Source of the DNA: Ulva prolifera
Taxonomy: Eukaryota > Chlorophyta > Ulvophyceae > Ulvales > Ulvaceae
Length of the DNA: 64,000 nt
NCBI GenBank assembly: GCA_023078555.1
Contig: CM041197.1
Coordinates: forward strand, 5,167,810-5,231,809
Direction: 5' to 3'
Below the pieces are notes generated by a model. That model was not told the DNA's origin, did no database searches, and saw nothing but the letters and a program-made list of their open reading frames with translations. Positions 22,958 to 35,000 of the stretch are shown in pieces. Position 1 is the first letter of the stretch; every line of letters starts with the position of its first letter. The translations under genes and the position numbers were made by a program.

Positions 22958-25900
22958 CCGTATCACCGCTAATTATTGAGACCACGAGTAAAATTTTCGG
23001 TGGTCCGAAACTAGCCCCGCTAATTCGAGGCAGCTGGTCCAAAAACTTCAAAACGTACGAACACGCCGGTCCAATCCTTTTGCGGACTGCGCTTTGGGCG
23101 GTTAGATGAAGCGGCGCAAATCAAATTGCACGCATCTCGTTTAGCTACAGCCTTTCTCGCTAGGGACCCACGATGTTGCCTTCGGATTGCAAGCCCCTTC
23201 CCCGGGCACGCGCAGGCACATACAAACATGCAGTCAATATCATTAAGTATGCTCAGAGTCATCTCAAAATGAGCACCGCTAGTAGAAGAGCGACAAAATC
23301 AGTGCCTGTCGTGCGGAACGCCGGCCTTGCATCGGCAGATACCGACGAGGCTGCTGCGATCGATCATCCACTTCGAAAGGTCGTGTCTGTGCTATTAATC
23401 GTTGAAGACAACAAGACGGACGGTATCGAAAAGGTCTCGCTCTTCTTGATGCTCCTCGATACAGAGAAGGTGAAGCAGCCGAAGAAGTACGTGAAGCTAA
23501 CAAGAGAGGAGAAACAGATGACAATCAATCTAGCAGACGCGATGGGAGACAGAGAATCGCTGAACAAGAAGGTCGAGTTTATCAAGAGCATACATCCCAG
23601 GTTCTGCAATGTCAGCAAGCAGTCGCTGCATCGTTACCGAGAAGAGCTTGCTGACAGTACAAAGCATACGAAGCCGCCAGCGAAGCCTATAGGACGGCCT
23701 AAAGTTGTCAGTGATGAATTTCGCGCTGGAATTGGAGTGGAGGTGTGTCGCGTTCGGCCTGATCGTTGTCAACTGCGTCGTTGACGTTGTTGCAGCGCCG
23801 AAATCTGCAGTCACGTCGACACCATATGCTATCACCAGCTAGCGATCATTTGATATTGTATTAATCAAACAGTGTCTCGGCTTTGCAGCTAGCACTCTCT
23901 CGCTGCAGCCCGATGTGCATCTCTGCAATGACAACGGTACTGTGTAGGTGAATAAAATGCTGGACAAGAACATCCCAATTGACGCTGCCCAGGTGGCAAT
24001 CATCGCTAAGCATTACCTCGTTGAGGTTGGTGCTGGAGAGCTTCTTGAAGATAATGGTGGTGTATTCAAGGCTGGCAGCACATGGTGCTCAGAGTTGCTG
24101 CATGAATTGGGGTTGACTCGCAGAAAGTGCACCACACAAGCATCAAAGCTGCCAGAAGATTGGGAGAAGAAGGGAGAACGTTTGACAATGCAGGCATGTT
24201 CTCGTTCTCAGCTCGACTGATAAATACTTGCTTCGTCACATCACAGTGCTAGGTTTTCCCCTCATGTTCATTAACAAACATTCCAACACAGATCGGGTGC
24301 AGGTTGCCTTCGTTGTTGATGTCCATCAGATTCCACCCGAGCTGGTCGTGAACTCCGATCAGACAGCAGTTTGTTTTGTAAACGCTCCAGTATACCAATG
24401 GGCTGTCAAAGGCAGCAAGGATGTATCGGTCACTGGTTTTGCAGACAAGCGCCAGATTACTGTCAATCCAGCAACGACCGCATCAGGTGACAGTCTGGGA
24501 CTACAGGTGTGAATGATGAACATCTCATGTGTGCAGTGAGTGAGTTGTGTGTGTTTGAGCTTTGTAACTTCGGAAGCACACCACCTGTGAGTAAGAACAT
24601 GTGCAATGACGTGCAGGTGATTTTCAGTGGGAAGACTAGTGCCTCTCTGCCTCCAGCCATCAGACGATCAGGCAAAAAATTCAGTGATTGGCAGTGGACA
24701 GCTACAGAAAACCACTGGTCAAACTTGCTGGAGCAGAAGAACTATGTGCGATTGATTCTCGTGCCATATTTTAGGGCCAAGATTGAAGAGTTGCAGCTGA
24801 GCGATTCTCAGAAAGCACTCTACATCATTGACTGCTGGCCCGTGCACATCAGCGCAGATTTTCGGCACTGGATGAAGACTGAATATCCCTGGATCCTCGT
24901 GTTGTATGTGCCACCAAGCTGCACCGGAAAGCTTCAGCCTCAAGACAAGTTCTACCAGAAGCCATTCAAGCATGCTGTGATGGCGTCATTTTGTGAGTGG
25001 CAGATGGGCCGTTATCGAATGGCACAACAAACAGGTATGCTCAGCTGCACCTAGCTGTCGTGTGTCAGTATGTATGTTTGTGTGTCTGACTATGTGTCTG
25101 TGTATATGTATCCGTGCGCGTATAATTGCCATGTGGGCGCTGATGTGCTTCAGATTTGCAGGTGACTTTGATATCCTGAAAGATTTCAAGATGTCCACAC
25201 TGAAGCCCTTGATGCCAAGCTTTTTGTACGCGGGTTGGAGCCGGATCAAGCGAGATCCGGACATGGTGATCAAAGGCTGGGATGCATGCGGACTGCGCTG
25301 CATGTTTGACCACAGGCGGGCTCATGTGGTGAGCAGAGCTAGACTTGCTCAGTATGATGAGACGAATGAGTTCTACCCCCTGTTCCCGGAATCCAAGATC
25401 AGCGCACCGCCTCTAGATGCTGAGGATGATGCAGTCAAGGAGTCTATGATGGAGCTGGACAGTGTGCAGCCCGTAGATCAGACGATTGAGGAGCTACAAC
25501 AACACTTGATGCAAGAGGACCCCAGTGCTTTGCAACATGTGCAGACACTGCAGACAGAAGAGTCTGAGGCAAGCCCGGCTGCAACAGCTGCACCTGCCGT
25601 TGTGGGCGGGCGCAGGTTGTGCCCTCTATTCGAGGCACCGCAACGTGATCGCAAGCGGGCACGGGCGAGTGGGACAATTGCGGGTGCCGCAACAAATATT
25701 TGCTGCGGCACCCAACAGCAGTAGCAAAACTGACTGAGTGTTCCTTATGCCAATGGCTCTAAGCGGGGGACCTCAGGCGTTCCAACCGTGTGCTATCAAC
25801 AATTACATATTTTTTAGCTCTGTTGCCCTGTTTAATATTACTAATATATTTGACCAGATTGGACCGGTCCAATATTTACCGTGCTCGCAGACCCGTGGTC

Positions 25901-25999
25901 CAATATTTAGCGGTGGCTGGTGGCAGTGGTCCAATTACTTAGCGGTGGGTGGCAAAGTGGTCCAATAATTAGGGGTCTCAATAATTAGCGGTGATACGG
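22958..25999 (+). mobile_element. Complete pogo-like (Tc1/mariner superfamily) DNA transposon, 3042 bp
   Basis: Both ends carry the same 26-bp terminal inverted repeat without a mismatch (22958-22983 begins CCGTATCACCGC; 25974-25999 ends with the complement). It is flanked by a TA dinucleotide on each side (22956-22957 and 26000-26001), the target duplication of Tc1/mariner/pogo elements. Subterminal copies of GGTCCAA or a close variant lie inside both ends: three on the left (about 23000-23075) and four on the right (about 25860-25968), likely transposase-binding sites. Inside is a five-exon transposase gene with no broken frame. The insertion is in intron 7 of EGY copy 2; intron 7 of copy 1 is only 374 bases and has no such insert. 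Identical ends and an intact gene suggest recent, perhaps current, activity. Confidence 0.92.
23269..25724 (+). CDS. Pogo/Tigger-like DDE transposase
   Basis: Cuts and rejoins DNA at the transposon ends. Five exons keep phase: 23269-23742, 23948-24193, 24303-24506, 24617-25034 and 25162-25724, for 634 residues. The N-terminal part is basic and helical, with a GRPK AT-hook-like motif near residue 143, fitting a DNA-binding region. The DDE_1-type catalytic core has IPPELVVNSDQT (Asp about 259), LYIIDCWPVH (Asp about 380) and LQPQDKFYQKPFK (Asp about 418), matching the family's N-DQT, D and QPLD...KPFK signatures. Intron 2 begins GC rather than GT (CAG|GCATGT). The start ATG at 23269 is the first followed by the helical basic region. 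The gene lies wholly within the inverted repeats, so the element appears autonomous. Confidence 0.88.
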
Positions 26000-27789
26000 T
26001 ATATGCGTCAATCGTCGACGGCAGCGTGCACAGCACGGCCTACCATAGCGGGCCATGCCTATCACACCAGTCATGCCAATGCTTGGCGTAGCTGTGCCGC
26101 ATGGTCGGGGTTGATGTACGCTCTGTGATGCAACGGCTCGAGTTCTTGTTTATCATCTGACAGTGCATTCGATTGATACCAACGCACCGCCACACGATGG
26201 CCACATCCCTCTGCGCCAACATGTGACGTAGTGTGAGTGCAGGCGCTGAACCTGCTGCCGGTGGGCCCGACCGATGGCGGCCGCATGGTGCGCTCGACGT
26301 ACGGTCCCGTCGCGCACCGCCTCACCAGCATCCTCTCCTACATCGGCCTCGCCCTCGGCTTCATCGGCGGCACCGTCGCGCAGCTCGTCCCAGAGGCCTG
26401 CGACAAGCGACGGTGCCGTTCTGCTCCGCCCTGCTGTGCGCGCTGCTCGTCCCAGAGGCCTGCGACAAGGACCAGGTACGCGGTGATCCCCATGCATGCA
26501 AGGCAAACGATCACCCCTCAATTTCCCTTCGCCGTGTCCAAGCCACTGCCTTCTAGCAACCTTCTAGCAGCCACTGCCATGTGTGACTTCGTCCTTGGAG
26601 GTGCAGCTGCGGGCCAGCTGTAAGGGCCGCCTGCACTGGTCCTCCGCGGGGCTATCTTCGCGCATTGCACCACATGCAGCGGCGCTGCCCGTCTGCGGCT
26701 ATGAGTGCCGTGTTTTGTGGCACGCCGGTCTGTATCATGTGCGTAGTCACGCGCCAACGGCACCGAGCGCGCCAAGGGCCTCGCAGGCGGGGACGGCCCA
26801 CCCTGCGGCTCCATCCGTGTGTGCCATGCGTGCCGGGCTGCTGCGAGCGAGCCCTCGGACGCTTCCAAGGGTGCAGGCACGGCGGTCGAGCCACAGCACG
26901 AGGGCACTGCTGGAGGGTGGCGTGGGGGTGCGTGCAGGTGACGCCGGCGGACTCGTCACGGGAGCAGCTGGCGGCTGCGCTGGTGCTGTCTGCGCTGCTG
27001 GTGCTCATTCCTGCCTCGCCCAAGGCCCTGGGCCTCATGGAAAGCATCCAGTGTGGCCTCCGGAACGATGCCCTCCAGGGCACCCTGCAGAACGCCGCCA
27101 GCAGGATCCAGATCTGAGCGGTGCGGGCCGCGTTCGGCAATGGGGGTGCAGCTGCGCGGAGGGCTGAAAGGTTGTGCGTGGACTATTCATGCACGTACGC
27201 CAACGGTGACATCGGCACGGGAGCGCTCTGCAGCGATTGGCTGTCCACTAGGTTCACGTACACTCGATGAGCACGCTAGCAGGGCGGCCCCGACATGGAG
27301 GTCACGACAGCCGCCTCGCCGTCAACACTGCTTTTTCGCATTGTTGGACTCGGCATGCATGGCCCGGGTGCATGCATGTTGCCGGCGGTGACGGTGACAT
27401 CGGCCGGAGGAAGGTGATTCTGTGTCAAGTGCCGCGGCAGGCCGAGACACCATCGCGCCTGCAGCCTGGCTGCGACCTGAAGTGATGTAGGGCAGGAGCG
27501 TGTGCGCATGTGCGGACATGTGGAGCTGGCGTGCTGCTGCATACTAGCGCGAGTGCGCTGTTGTGCGTGCCTCGAGATGCAGAGCGCTGCCTGAGGAGAG
27601 GCCGCGCTTCACTGCATCGAGGCAAAAGGATAGCTGAAAGATGTTCTCTGGTTGGGGTCATGCTGGCACATACGATATCGGTGCAGAAGATCCCTGGCAT
27701 TTGTGTTTATGCGGTCGCAGTTTTCGACAGAAGTATGTAATGTCAGCGATCGCCGGTCCGTGGCCTGGTCACATTTTGGGATCGAGTGT

Positions 27790-29032
27790 GTTTCAGAATG
27801 AGATGTGGACTGTTTGCATGCCATTTCTGCTAGAAGACGGCGCAAATGCATGTGTACAGCTTGGCACACCGACGTAGAGGTGGAGTCTGGCGCTCCACTG
27901 TCAACAAGGCTACCACACTGACGCATTCAGATCGAAACGAACTAAGGGGGGGGGGGGGGGGGGGGGGGGCATGTGGAGACGTTGACTGTGCCATCGCTCT
28001 CCGTTCCAGGTCCTGGCGCAAGGTTGGGACATGGTCAGATCTGCAGCCTGGCTGAAGTGGCTGCGACTTGAGAAATGGAAGGGTGGGCTCCTGGGAGGAT
28101 TAGAGCAGTACGCGTGCTGCTGCAGGTGGTGGGCTCGATCCATGTGGTCATATGTTGCTGCACCTGGCTGGAGGTGCACATGGCTGCTATGAGCGAGCCT
28201 GTATGTTCTTAAGAACAATCGCATATCTGTACATCTCCTTTACGGCTGTCAGACAAAACCTCTCAGGTTGAGGCGAGTCTAGCACGTACGATTTCAGCAC
28301 TGTTGTTGCCTGGGATGATGGGAATGCAGCGCATTGGCAGGTGCTGCCTGAACAATGTAGTGACGGCAGCTGCTGACACAGCGTTGCCTGAGAGGTCTCT
28401 CAACGAGGATGTGATGTATGGCTGTGCGGAACACATGCAATGGCACGGTGCATCGTGTTCCTGATCGTTCAATCCTCAGGTGAAGCGATCACTGAGACCT
28501 GCGATGCGTGCACACCTGCTCAACGGATAATGAACACAGCTTGTGGCATGCGTTTGATGTGTCGGCCGTGCCCAGCTACATGGCCATGACATCACTGGTC
28601 CGAACGGGAAGAAACACAGTAAAGCTTTGCATACTTCCACATACCTTTGAATGACGGGGCACTGCATGCAAGCGGCGTAAACGGTCCCAGCACTGATCAG
28701 AAGAGACCCGTCCATGGAGCAGCAAGCGCTGACAACGTGCTCCTAGCCACACGACCACACGTCACAGCTATCGGACCTGCTCTGAGCAATGCACAAAGCA
28801 TGCCATCTGCAGGGTGGCAGGCGCATCAACTATCACCAGCACATTAGTCACAGATCACGAAACACGATCACGGCCCTGAACTCAGCACCGCGTACACGTC
28901 AACATAATATGCCCTCGACCTATGCTGCGGCAACCACCGGCCTGTTTGACACAGTACTCAGGCTAACCGCCTCGAAATCACACACACTCGTGCCCGCTGT
29001 GCCATACGTGCTGGGCCGCCGCCAGGCGCACG
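27790..29032. other. Spacer after the duplicated unit, no gene seen
   Basis: No supported exon on either strand. Contains a run of 24 G residues (27946-27969). The resemblance to the downstream flank of EGY copy 1 ends close to 27780. The 3' untranslated region of the minus-strand gene ending at 29033 should start here. Confidence 0.5.
27946..27969 (+). repeat. Poly-G tract
   Basis: About 24 consecutive G residues in intergenic DNA. The count may be inexact because such runs are hard to sequence. Confidence 0.9.
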
Positions 29033-32000
29033 TCAGCCCGTCAGGCGAGATGTGCGCCGGCGCTTGCGGCCGCTCCGAGAGCCAACGTCCCCAGCAACGA
29101 CGTCACCAGCAGGCGCCGGCTCCACCTCCTCGTCTTCATCCCCCAGCACGCTCTCCTTCAGCCGCTTGCTCAGCACGCGGCTGCGGCTCGACACCTTCCT
29201 GCCGTCCCGCAGCTCCCGCCGCCCCGCCGCCGCGGCGGCTGCCGCCGCTGCCGCCGCGTCTGTAGTCCGCACACCCGTCCGCGGCCTGCCCCTCCCCCCG
29301 TCGGCAGCCTCATGGCCCGCAGGCTCCCCACCATGGCCACCACCTCCGAGCGTGCCGTCGGTGATGTGTTCTGAGACGCCGTCCCAGATCTCCTGCAGCT
29401 CCTCCGGGTCGACGTCATCGTCTGTGTCGTCGTCGCCGTGCTCAAGAATGTAGCCGAGAGCCGCCGCTGCGGCCGCGTCCCGCCGCGGGTCGAGGTACGA
29501 GTGGCCGCCGTCCTCGTTAATCACGAATGGTAGGCCGTGCGAGTCGAGGTAGATGCTGCGGTTGAGGCCGGTCACGTCGGCCTCACCGCCGACGGCGGCG
29601 CCGCTGTCTGACGCCGCTGCCGCCGCGGCGGCGGCGGCGGCCGCCGCCTGCTCGCCGACCTGCGCGTCAAGCCACGCGGCAAAGATGGCATTGGCGCGGT
29701 CGACGGCGGCCGAGTCGCCGGCGGCGGCCGCGGCCGCCGTCTCGGAGTCGAGGCCAAACGGATCGAACAGCTGCAGGTACGCGCGGTGGTCCTCGTCTGT
29801 GACGCCGAGCTGCGCCGCGGTGTACAGGATGGGGTTGTACAGCGCCGGGTGGTAGAACGAGGCCGCGGCCGCGTCCTCGGGGCTCGGGTGCGCGGCTGCG
29901 GCCAGCAGCGCGTCGAAGCTCTCCGCGGCGGACGCGGACAGCGCGGCGCGGAGCGCTGGCGCCGGCACCGCCGCAGCCAACGCATGCGCGTCTCGCGCGA
30001 GCTCCGCCGCGAGCCCGGCGGCGGCGCCGCTGCGTTGGGCGGCGCTGCCGAGCGCCGCCTCGGCGGCCGCCGCGGCCTCTTCGGCCTCTGCGAGCCGCCG
30101 CCGCGCCTCCTCTGCAGCGGCGGCGGCGGCGTCGCGGGCGGCGAGCGCCGCGGCGTGTTCTGCGGCCGCAGTTGCAGCGGCGATGGCGATGTGGCCATGG
30201 TGCGCCGCGAGCGCCTCCACTGCGGCGCGCTGCGCTGGGGTCGGCCCAGAGGCACTGCCGGGCTGTTCGTTGTGCCCCTCTGCAGCCGTCCCTGCACACG
30301 AATGCATCTCGACATCTTTGCAGGCAATGGTCACGCAGAACATGTGCGAAGCACAGAACGCGGCAGAGCTGGGAGTGCACTTGTATGGATGCACCGGCAT
30401 AGAACGCTGGGTGTGCTGTCGTTCAAAGGCAAAGTTCGAGAGGCCGGTAGCACCGCCGGGGAAACGCACAAGAACAGCCACTTGGGTGTGCTGTGCCCCC
30501 GGAAAACAAGACGGCTCACGGTCGGGCAGAATTTGATCGATCAGGCGTGACTGTGTCTCCAGCGTCATTGATGTTCAGCCATGCATTCGAAGCCGCAGGG
30601 CTCCGTGATCAGTTGTTGCGGTGCCTGCGGATGAAGTTGTGCTGCGCAGAACGGCCTCCGCGGAGGCGAGCAGCCTCACGCCGTCACGCAGACAAGGCAA
30701 ACAGTCACGCAGCCAGGGCGCTGACATCATGCATGGGCACAAATGCACACATGGCCGCGAATGTGACGGATCGCAGGATGCAGATGAGCGCACCGTGTGA
30801 GCCGGCAGCCGCGTCCCCTGACCCTGCGGCGCCGGCAGGCACCGCCTCCCCGCCATACTCTGCCGCCGCCTCACCTTGCCCCCCCTCATGCCCTGCTGTG
30901 TGCTGTGCTGCGTCCGCATGCGCGCCCTCCCCCAACATCTCGCGCCACCGACTCTCGAGCACCCGATCATCCTCCGAGCGCACATCGAGCGCGCCCTGCA
31001 GAATACTGAGCTTTGCACGCCGCCATGCGCGCTCGCACGCATCGGCAGCATGCATGTGCGCTGTCTCTTCCTCGTCTGCCGGCTGTGCGCACGCTGCATT
31101 GGTGTCACTTTCTGTCGCGCTGCCTTGTGGGGCATACCCAGCTTGCGGCTCCTCCGCATGCATGGGATCGATACGCCCATTGGGTTCCTGTGACGCTGCC
31201 TTGGGGCCAATTACGTCTTGGGGAGCGGCAACGCCGGCAGTGGGTGTGGAAGGAGGGGCTCTGGGAGTGCCAGCGGCAAGCGGCGGCGCAGCGAGAGCCC
31301 CTGACACTCTGGATACGTGGGTGTCACCCGAGCGTATAACTGTCTTCAGCTTGATGCGCGTCGGCGTGCTGCGGCCAGGAAGCGGCGCCAACACGGCCGC
31401 GACGTGCTCCGACGGCGCCGGGATGGCGAGCACGCCCTCGCCCCGCATCTCCGCGTCTGCTTCCGCAGCGCTCGGCGGCGGCGGGACCGCCGCCAGCGCC
31501 GGCACGGCCGTCGGAACGGCGGGGGCGCGTGGCAGGCGCGGCGGCGGCGGCGGCGGCGGGGGGCCCGGCGTCGCGAGGTCGGCAGACAGCACCGCGTTGA
31601 CGGCCGCGTGCGCGTGCGGGCCGGCATGCTCACTCGGCCGCCACCCGCGCTGCAGCAGGGTGTCCAGCCACCGGCCCTCGATGCGGCTGAGGTACATCGC
31701 GTAATGCATGAGGCACTCGGGGAAGTGGAAGGAGCCCAGGGCGTGTGCCGCGGCGACGTCTTCATCGGTGGTGCTGAGGCGGCCATCGCCGTGCAGCGCG
31801 CGCGCCATGACAACGTCCTCCTGCAGCCTGCAGCGCCACACGCGGTCAGCCCAGGCGCAGCTCTTCAGTTTCAATCAGCTTTGTGCAGGCTCATAAGTAT
31901 CCACCGCCGGGGCTGGGTGCCCACGCTATCCAGTTGTGACTGTGCAATCAGAAGCAGAAAATGGTGATAGATCCAGCAGGAGGTCTGGAGCAGGGGCGGC

Positions 32001-35000
32001 GGCGGATCGCATGTGTGCGCAGGCGGTGGTGCACAGTGAGCGGGACGCACTGCGCGAGCATGTCCGCGGGGATGCAGCTCCACCACCGCTCGCCGCTGGA
32101 GCACACGAGGAGCTCCCGGAAGATGCCGCCGGTGACGGCGGTCTTGATCCAGCCGTACCCGGACAGCCGCGTACGGCCGATCGCGTCCGACGCGTCGCCA
32201 GCAATCTCCCGCGGCAGGTGCGGCTCGATGCGCCACGCACTCGCACTCTTCTTCTGCACGTACTTGTTGCGCTTCGTGCGCACGAGCTTGCTCACCACGC
32301 GCTCTAGCGCGCACTCCCCCTCATCCTCCGTGTCGTACGCCGCCTCCGCCGCCGCTGCGTCCGGCGGCCATGCCGGCGGAGCGCCGCCCACCAGCGGGGC
32401 CGCTCCGCGGCCCGCCGGCTGCCGCCGCGCGGCCGCCGCCGCAGGCGGCGCTGCCGTCGGCGGCGGTGGAGGCGGCGCGACGCCGAGGAGGATGACGGGC
32501 GTCTGGTCGAGGTGCACGCCGAAGAGGGCGTAGCTCTGGCCGAGGGCTGGCATGATCGCCTGGTAGTGCAGGCTGCAGGGGATCTCGGCGGTGAGCTGGT
32601 CCAGCGAGGCGTCGGCGAGCGCGGCCCCCGCGGCCCCGGCGCCGTCCGCCGCCACCGCGCTTCGCAGCAGCACAGGCAGCTGGATGCCGTACCAGCGCCA
32701 CGTGCTCTCGCCGGCGTCGCCGTCGTCCGCCGGCGAGGGGTGGCCGATGTAGACGTCGACGACGAGGGTGCGCACCGACGCCACGTCAATCTCCTGCATG
32801 CCGCTGCGCCTCACTCCGCGGCCGCGCGGCTCAGCAGGCGCCACCGAATCACCGCATGCAGGTTTGAGTGCAGCGGCTTGTGCAGGGATTGATCGCGCGC
32901 TGGTAACGCCCAAGACTGGCGTTCACTACAATCTTACCACATGCCTCGAGGCGGCAGGGCTCAGGGCAGGTGTATTGTGGCTGGTCGAGCAAGGTGTTGC
33001 GCAGCAGTTCGTGGTGTCCCGCCATGCGATGGCCAAAGCGAATACAAGTCGAATTTTGCGAGCACCGCACGGTACAGGGCAGTGCCATGGTGATCACAGC
33101 AGCTGCCACATGTGAGGGCAGGCTACATGCATGCGCATAATGCATGTGGTTCTAACGGCAAGGGGGATGTCAGAACCAGGATCGTTACAGTTGAAATGCC
33201 AGTGTAGAAGATAGATCAGCGCATGCTACAGGCCGCATGGCCCCGTGGCCTGCCGGTGCATATTTCAGCACACGCCAGCCTCTCTTGGATGAACGCCACC
33301 CTGCAGTTTTCAGGGTGGCGTTCATCCACCGCCGATGCACACGGACGACGCAAACGGACATCAGGTGTCCCTGAGCCGGGCAGATTCTGGGGGGAGGGGG
33401 GGGGGAGGGGGCACCTTGAGAAATGGCTGTAGGGCGGTGACGCACGGCACGCGCACGCATGGCTGCCCGTCGCCGCCGGACACCGCCGCCCCGGCCGCCA
33501 CCTCCACCGCGCCCTCCGGCACCGGCATCGCGCAGCCGGGGGCGAGTGCGTGAGCGTGCAGCGGCGGCGGGGCCTGCGCGTCGCCGTCGGCCTGAGGCGC
33601 CGCCGCGCCGCCGACCGCCGCGCACGAGCTGAACAGCTGCTCGGTCGTGGCCGCGTAGCGCTCGAGCTCGGCCATCTGCTGTGCCATCTGCTCGTGCTCT
33701 GCAGCCTGCGTCGCCTTTGTGAGCGCCTCCTGCAGCCACGCATTGCACTGTTGCATGTCAGTGAGCAAAACGCCAGCGGGGCACCAGCATTGGAACCGGT
33801 ACCCGACGAAGCAGATGCTACAGCATGGCAACGGCTCGCGCATCCCGGCCTGTATGGCGTTTTCAGGCATTACGTGCAACACATAATAACATAATATCAT
33901 ATTAATAATAATGCATGATTAATAATATGCGTACTATGTGTACCACGAAAGCGCACGCGCAGTCCGATCTCTTTACTTGTGCCGCACGGTTCATGCGGAC
34001 CGATGTAGTCGCTGAGCCTGCGGTCGGTGGTTCGGCTGTTGTGTTGGGCACCGCTACTGACCCGCCCAGCTCCCCATTGCAAGTTGGCTCGTGGGATCCC
34101 ACAAATGTGAGCTGCTCTGGACAACGACTTGGAGCACTGTGCGGTGTGTGGGTGCACATGGGATGCCCCCATCGCAATGCAGAAGCAACCAAGCCATCAG
34201 GCTCTGAATGTGTGGCCAGAGCACACCTGCATGATCTCTGGGTTCTGGATGGCCTTTGCAACGTAGCTGGAGCTGTCTTCCCCGCTTGCCTTGGCTGCTT
34301 GTACAAGGATGCTGTGCAGCATGTCTGCTGCCATTGTGGCGGAGTCTCCGAACGCACCCACGGCGGAAGTAGGCTGGATTGCAGAGGGTGGGATCGAGAA
34401 TGGCATGCTGGCACTGCCCGCTGCCATAGATGGCTGCGAGGACAGGGACATGGCAGTCAGAGCAGGGATGAATGGGGCTGGTGGCGCCTGATGCAGCTCT
34501 GCTGCTATTGGTGCGGTCAGCATGGCCATGGATGCCAGCTGTTCTCCTTCTCTGGGTGGTTGCCCTGAAGAGCTGGGCGGGACCTGTTGTTCTTGATGAG
34601 GATGCCCTTGCTGCGGCTGTTCTTGCTGCAGGTTGTCAGTGACAGCAGCCTCAGGTTGAGGAAGGGCCGATGCAGGAGCTGGCTCACTGCTGTCCAAGCT
34701 AACATGATGGGCACTTGCGTCTGACGGACCGGCTGTGGTGCTGTCAATGGGCCGAGCATCAGCTGGCATGGCCACTTTTTCAACCACCCATGCGGCATCA
34801 GATACTCTTCCGGCACAAAGATTGACGACGAATGATGCCACGTGCTTTTGCTGCTCCGGACTGTCGGCAGAAGAAGTGTTCAAAACTGCGGATAGGGCTT
34901 CCAGCCTTGCTTGGCTGAACGGTATGTTCACAAAATCACTGCATGCCTCGACAGGATGATTCCATCCTGCAGCATGCAGTTAGTGGGTGAAGGGGGTTGG

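Larger units (their letters stand above)
17536..27117 (+). pseudogene. EGY-type site-2 protease, copy 2 (frameshifted)
   Basis: Tandem paralog of the gene at 7401-13908. Exons: 17536-17733, 19162-19251, 19757-19936, about 20230-20461, 20763-20943, 21880-22272, 22538-22711, 26243-26475 and 26938-27117. Exons 1, 5, 6, 7 and 9 have exactly the lengths of copy 1. HEIGH (exon 6), GNAR (exon 4) and NLLPVG..DGGR (exon 8) remain. Two faults: the 5' edge of exon 4 has about 13 extra bases and no acceptor equivalent to copy 1 keeps frame; exon 8 is 233 instead of 201 bases because a 25-base segment is repeated 62 bases apart (26383-26407 and 26445-26469), shifting the frame before exon 9. Intron 7 holds a 3-kb transposon; introns 1, 2 and 5 hold SINE and MITE copies. 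Likely a pseudogene or a C-terminally altered form; alternative splicing around exon 8 is not excluded. Confidence 0.75.

Noticed and set aside
25060..25130. GT-rich stretch as an independent microsatellite locus
   Set aside because: It is short, imperfect and lies within an intron of the transposase gene; nothing further can be said.
29550..30200. Possible GCG trinucleotide-repeat mobile or satellite array
   Set aside because: The GCG/GCC richness is explained by alanine tracts in the last exon of the 1433-aa protein gene; no unit repeats in register.
30493..31704. A 403-codon plus-strand open frame
   Set aside because: It is the antisense shadow of the GC-rich exon 31820-30794. Its composition (Ala/Ser/Pro/Cys) has no domain, while the minus strand joins neighbours in phase.
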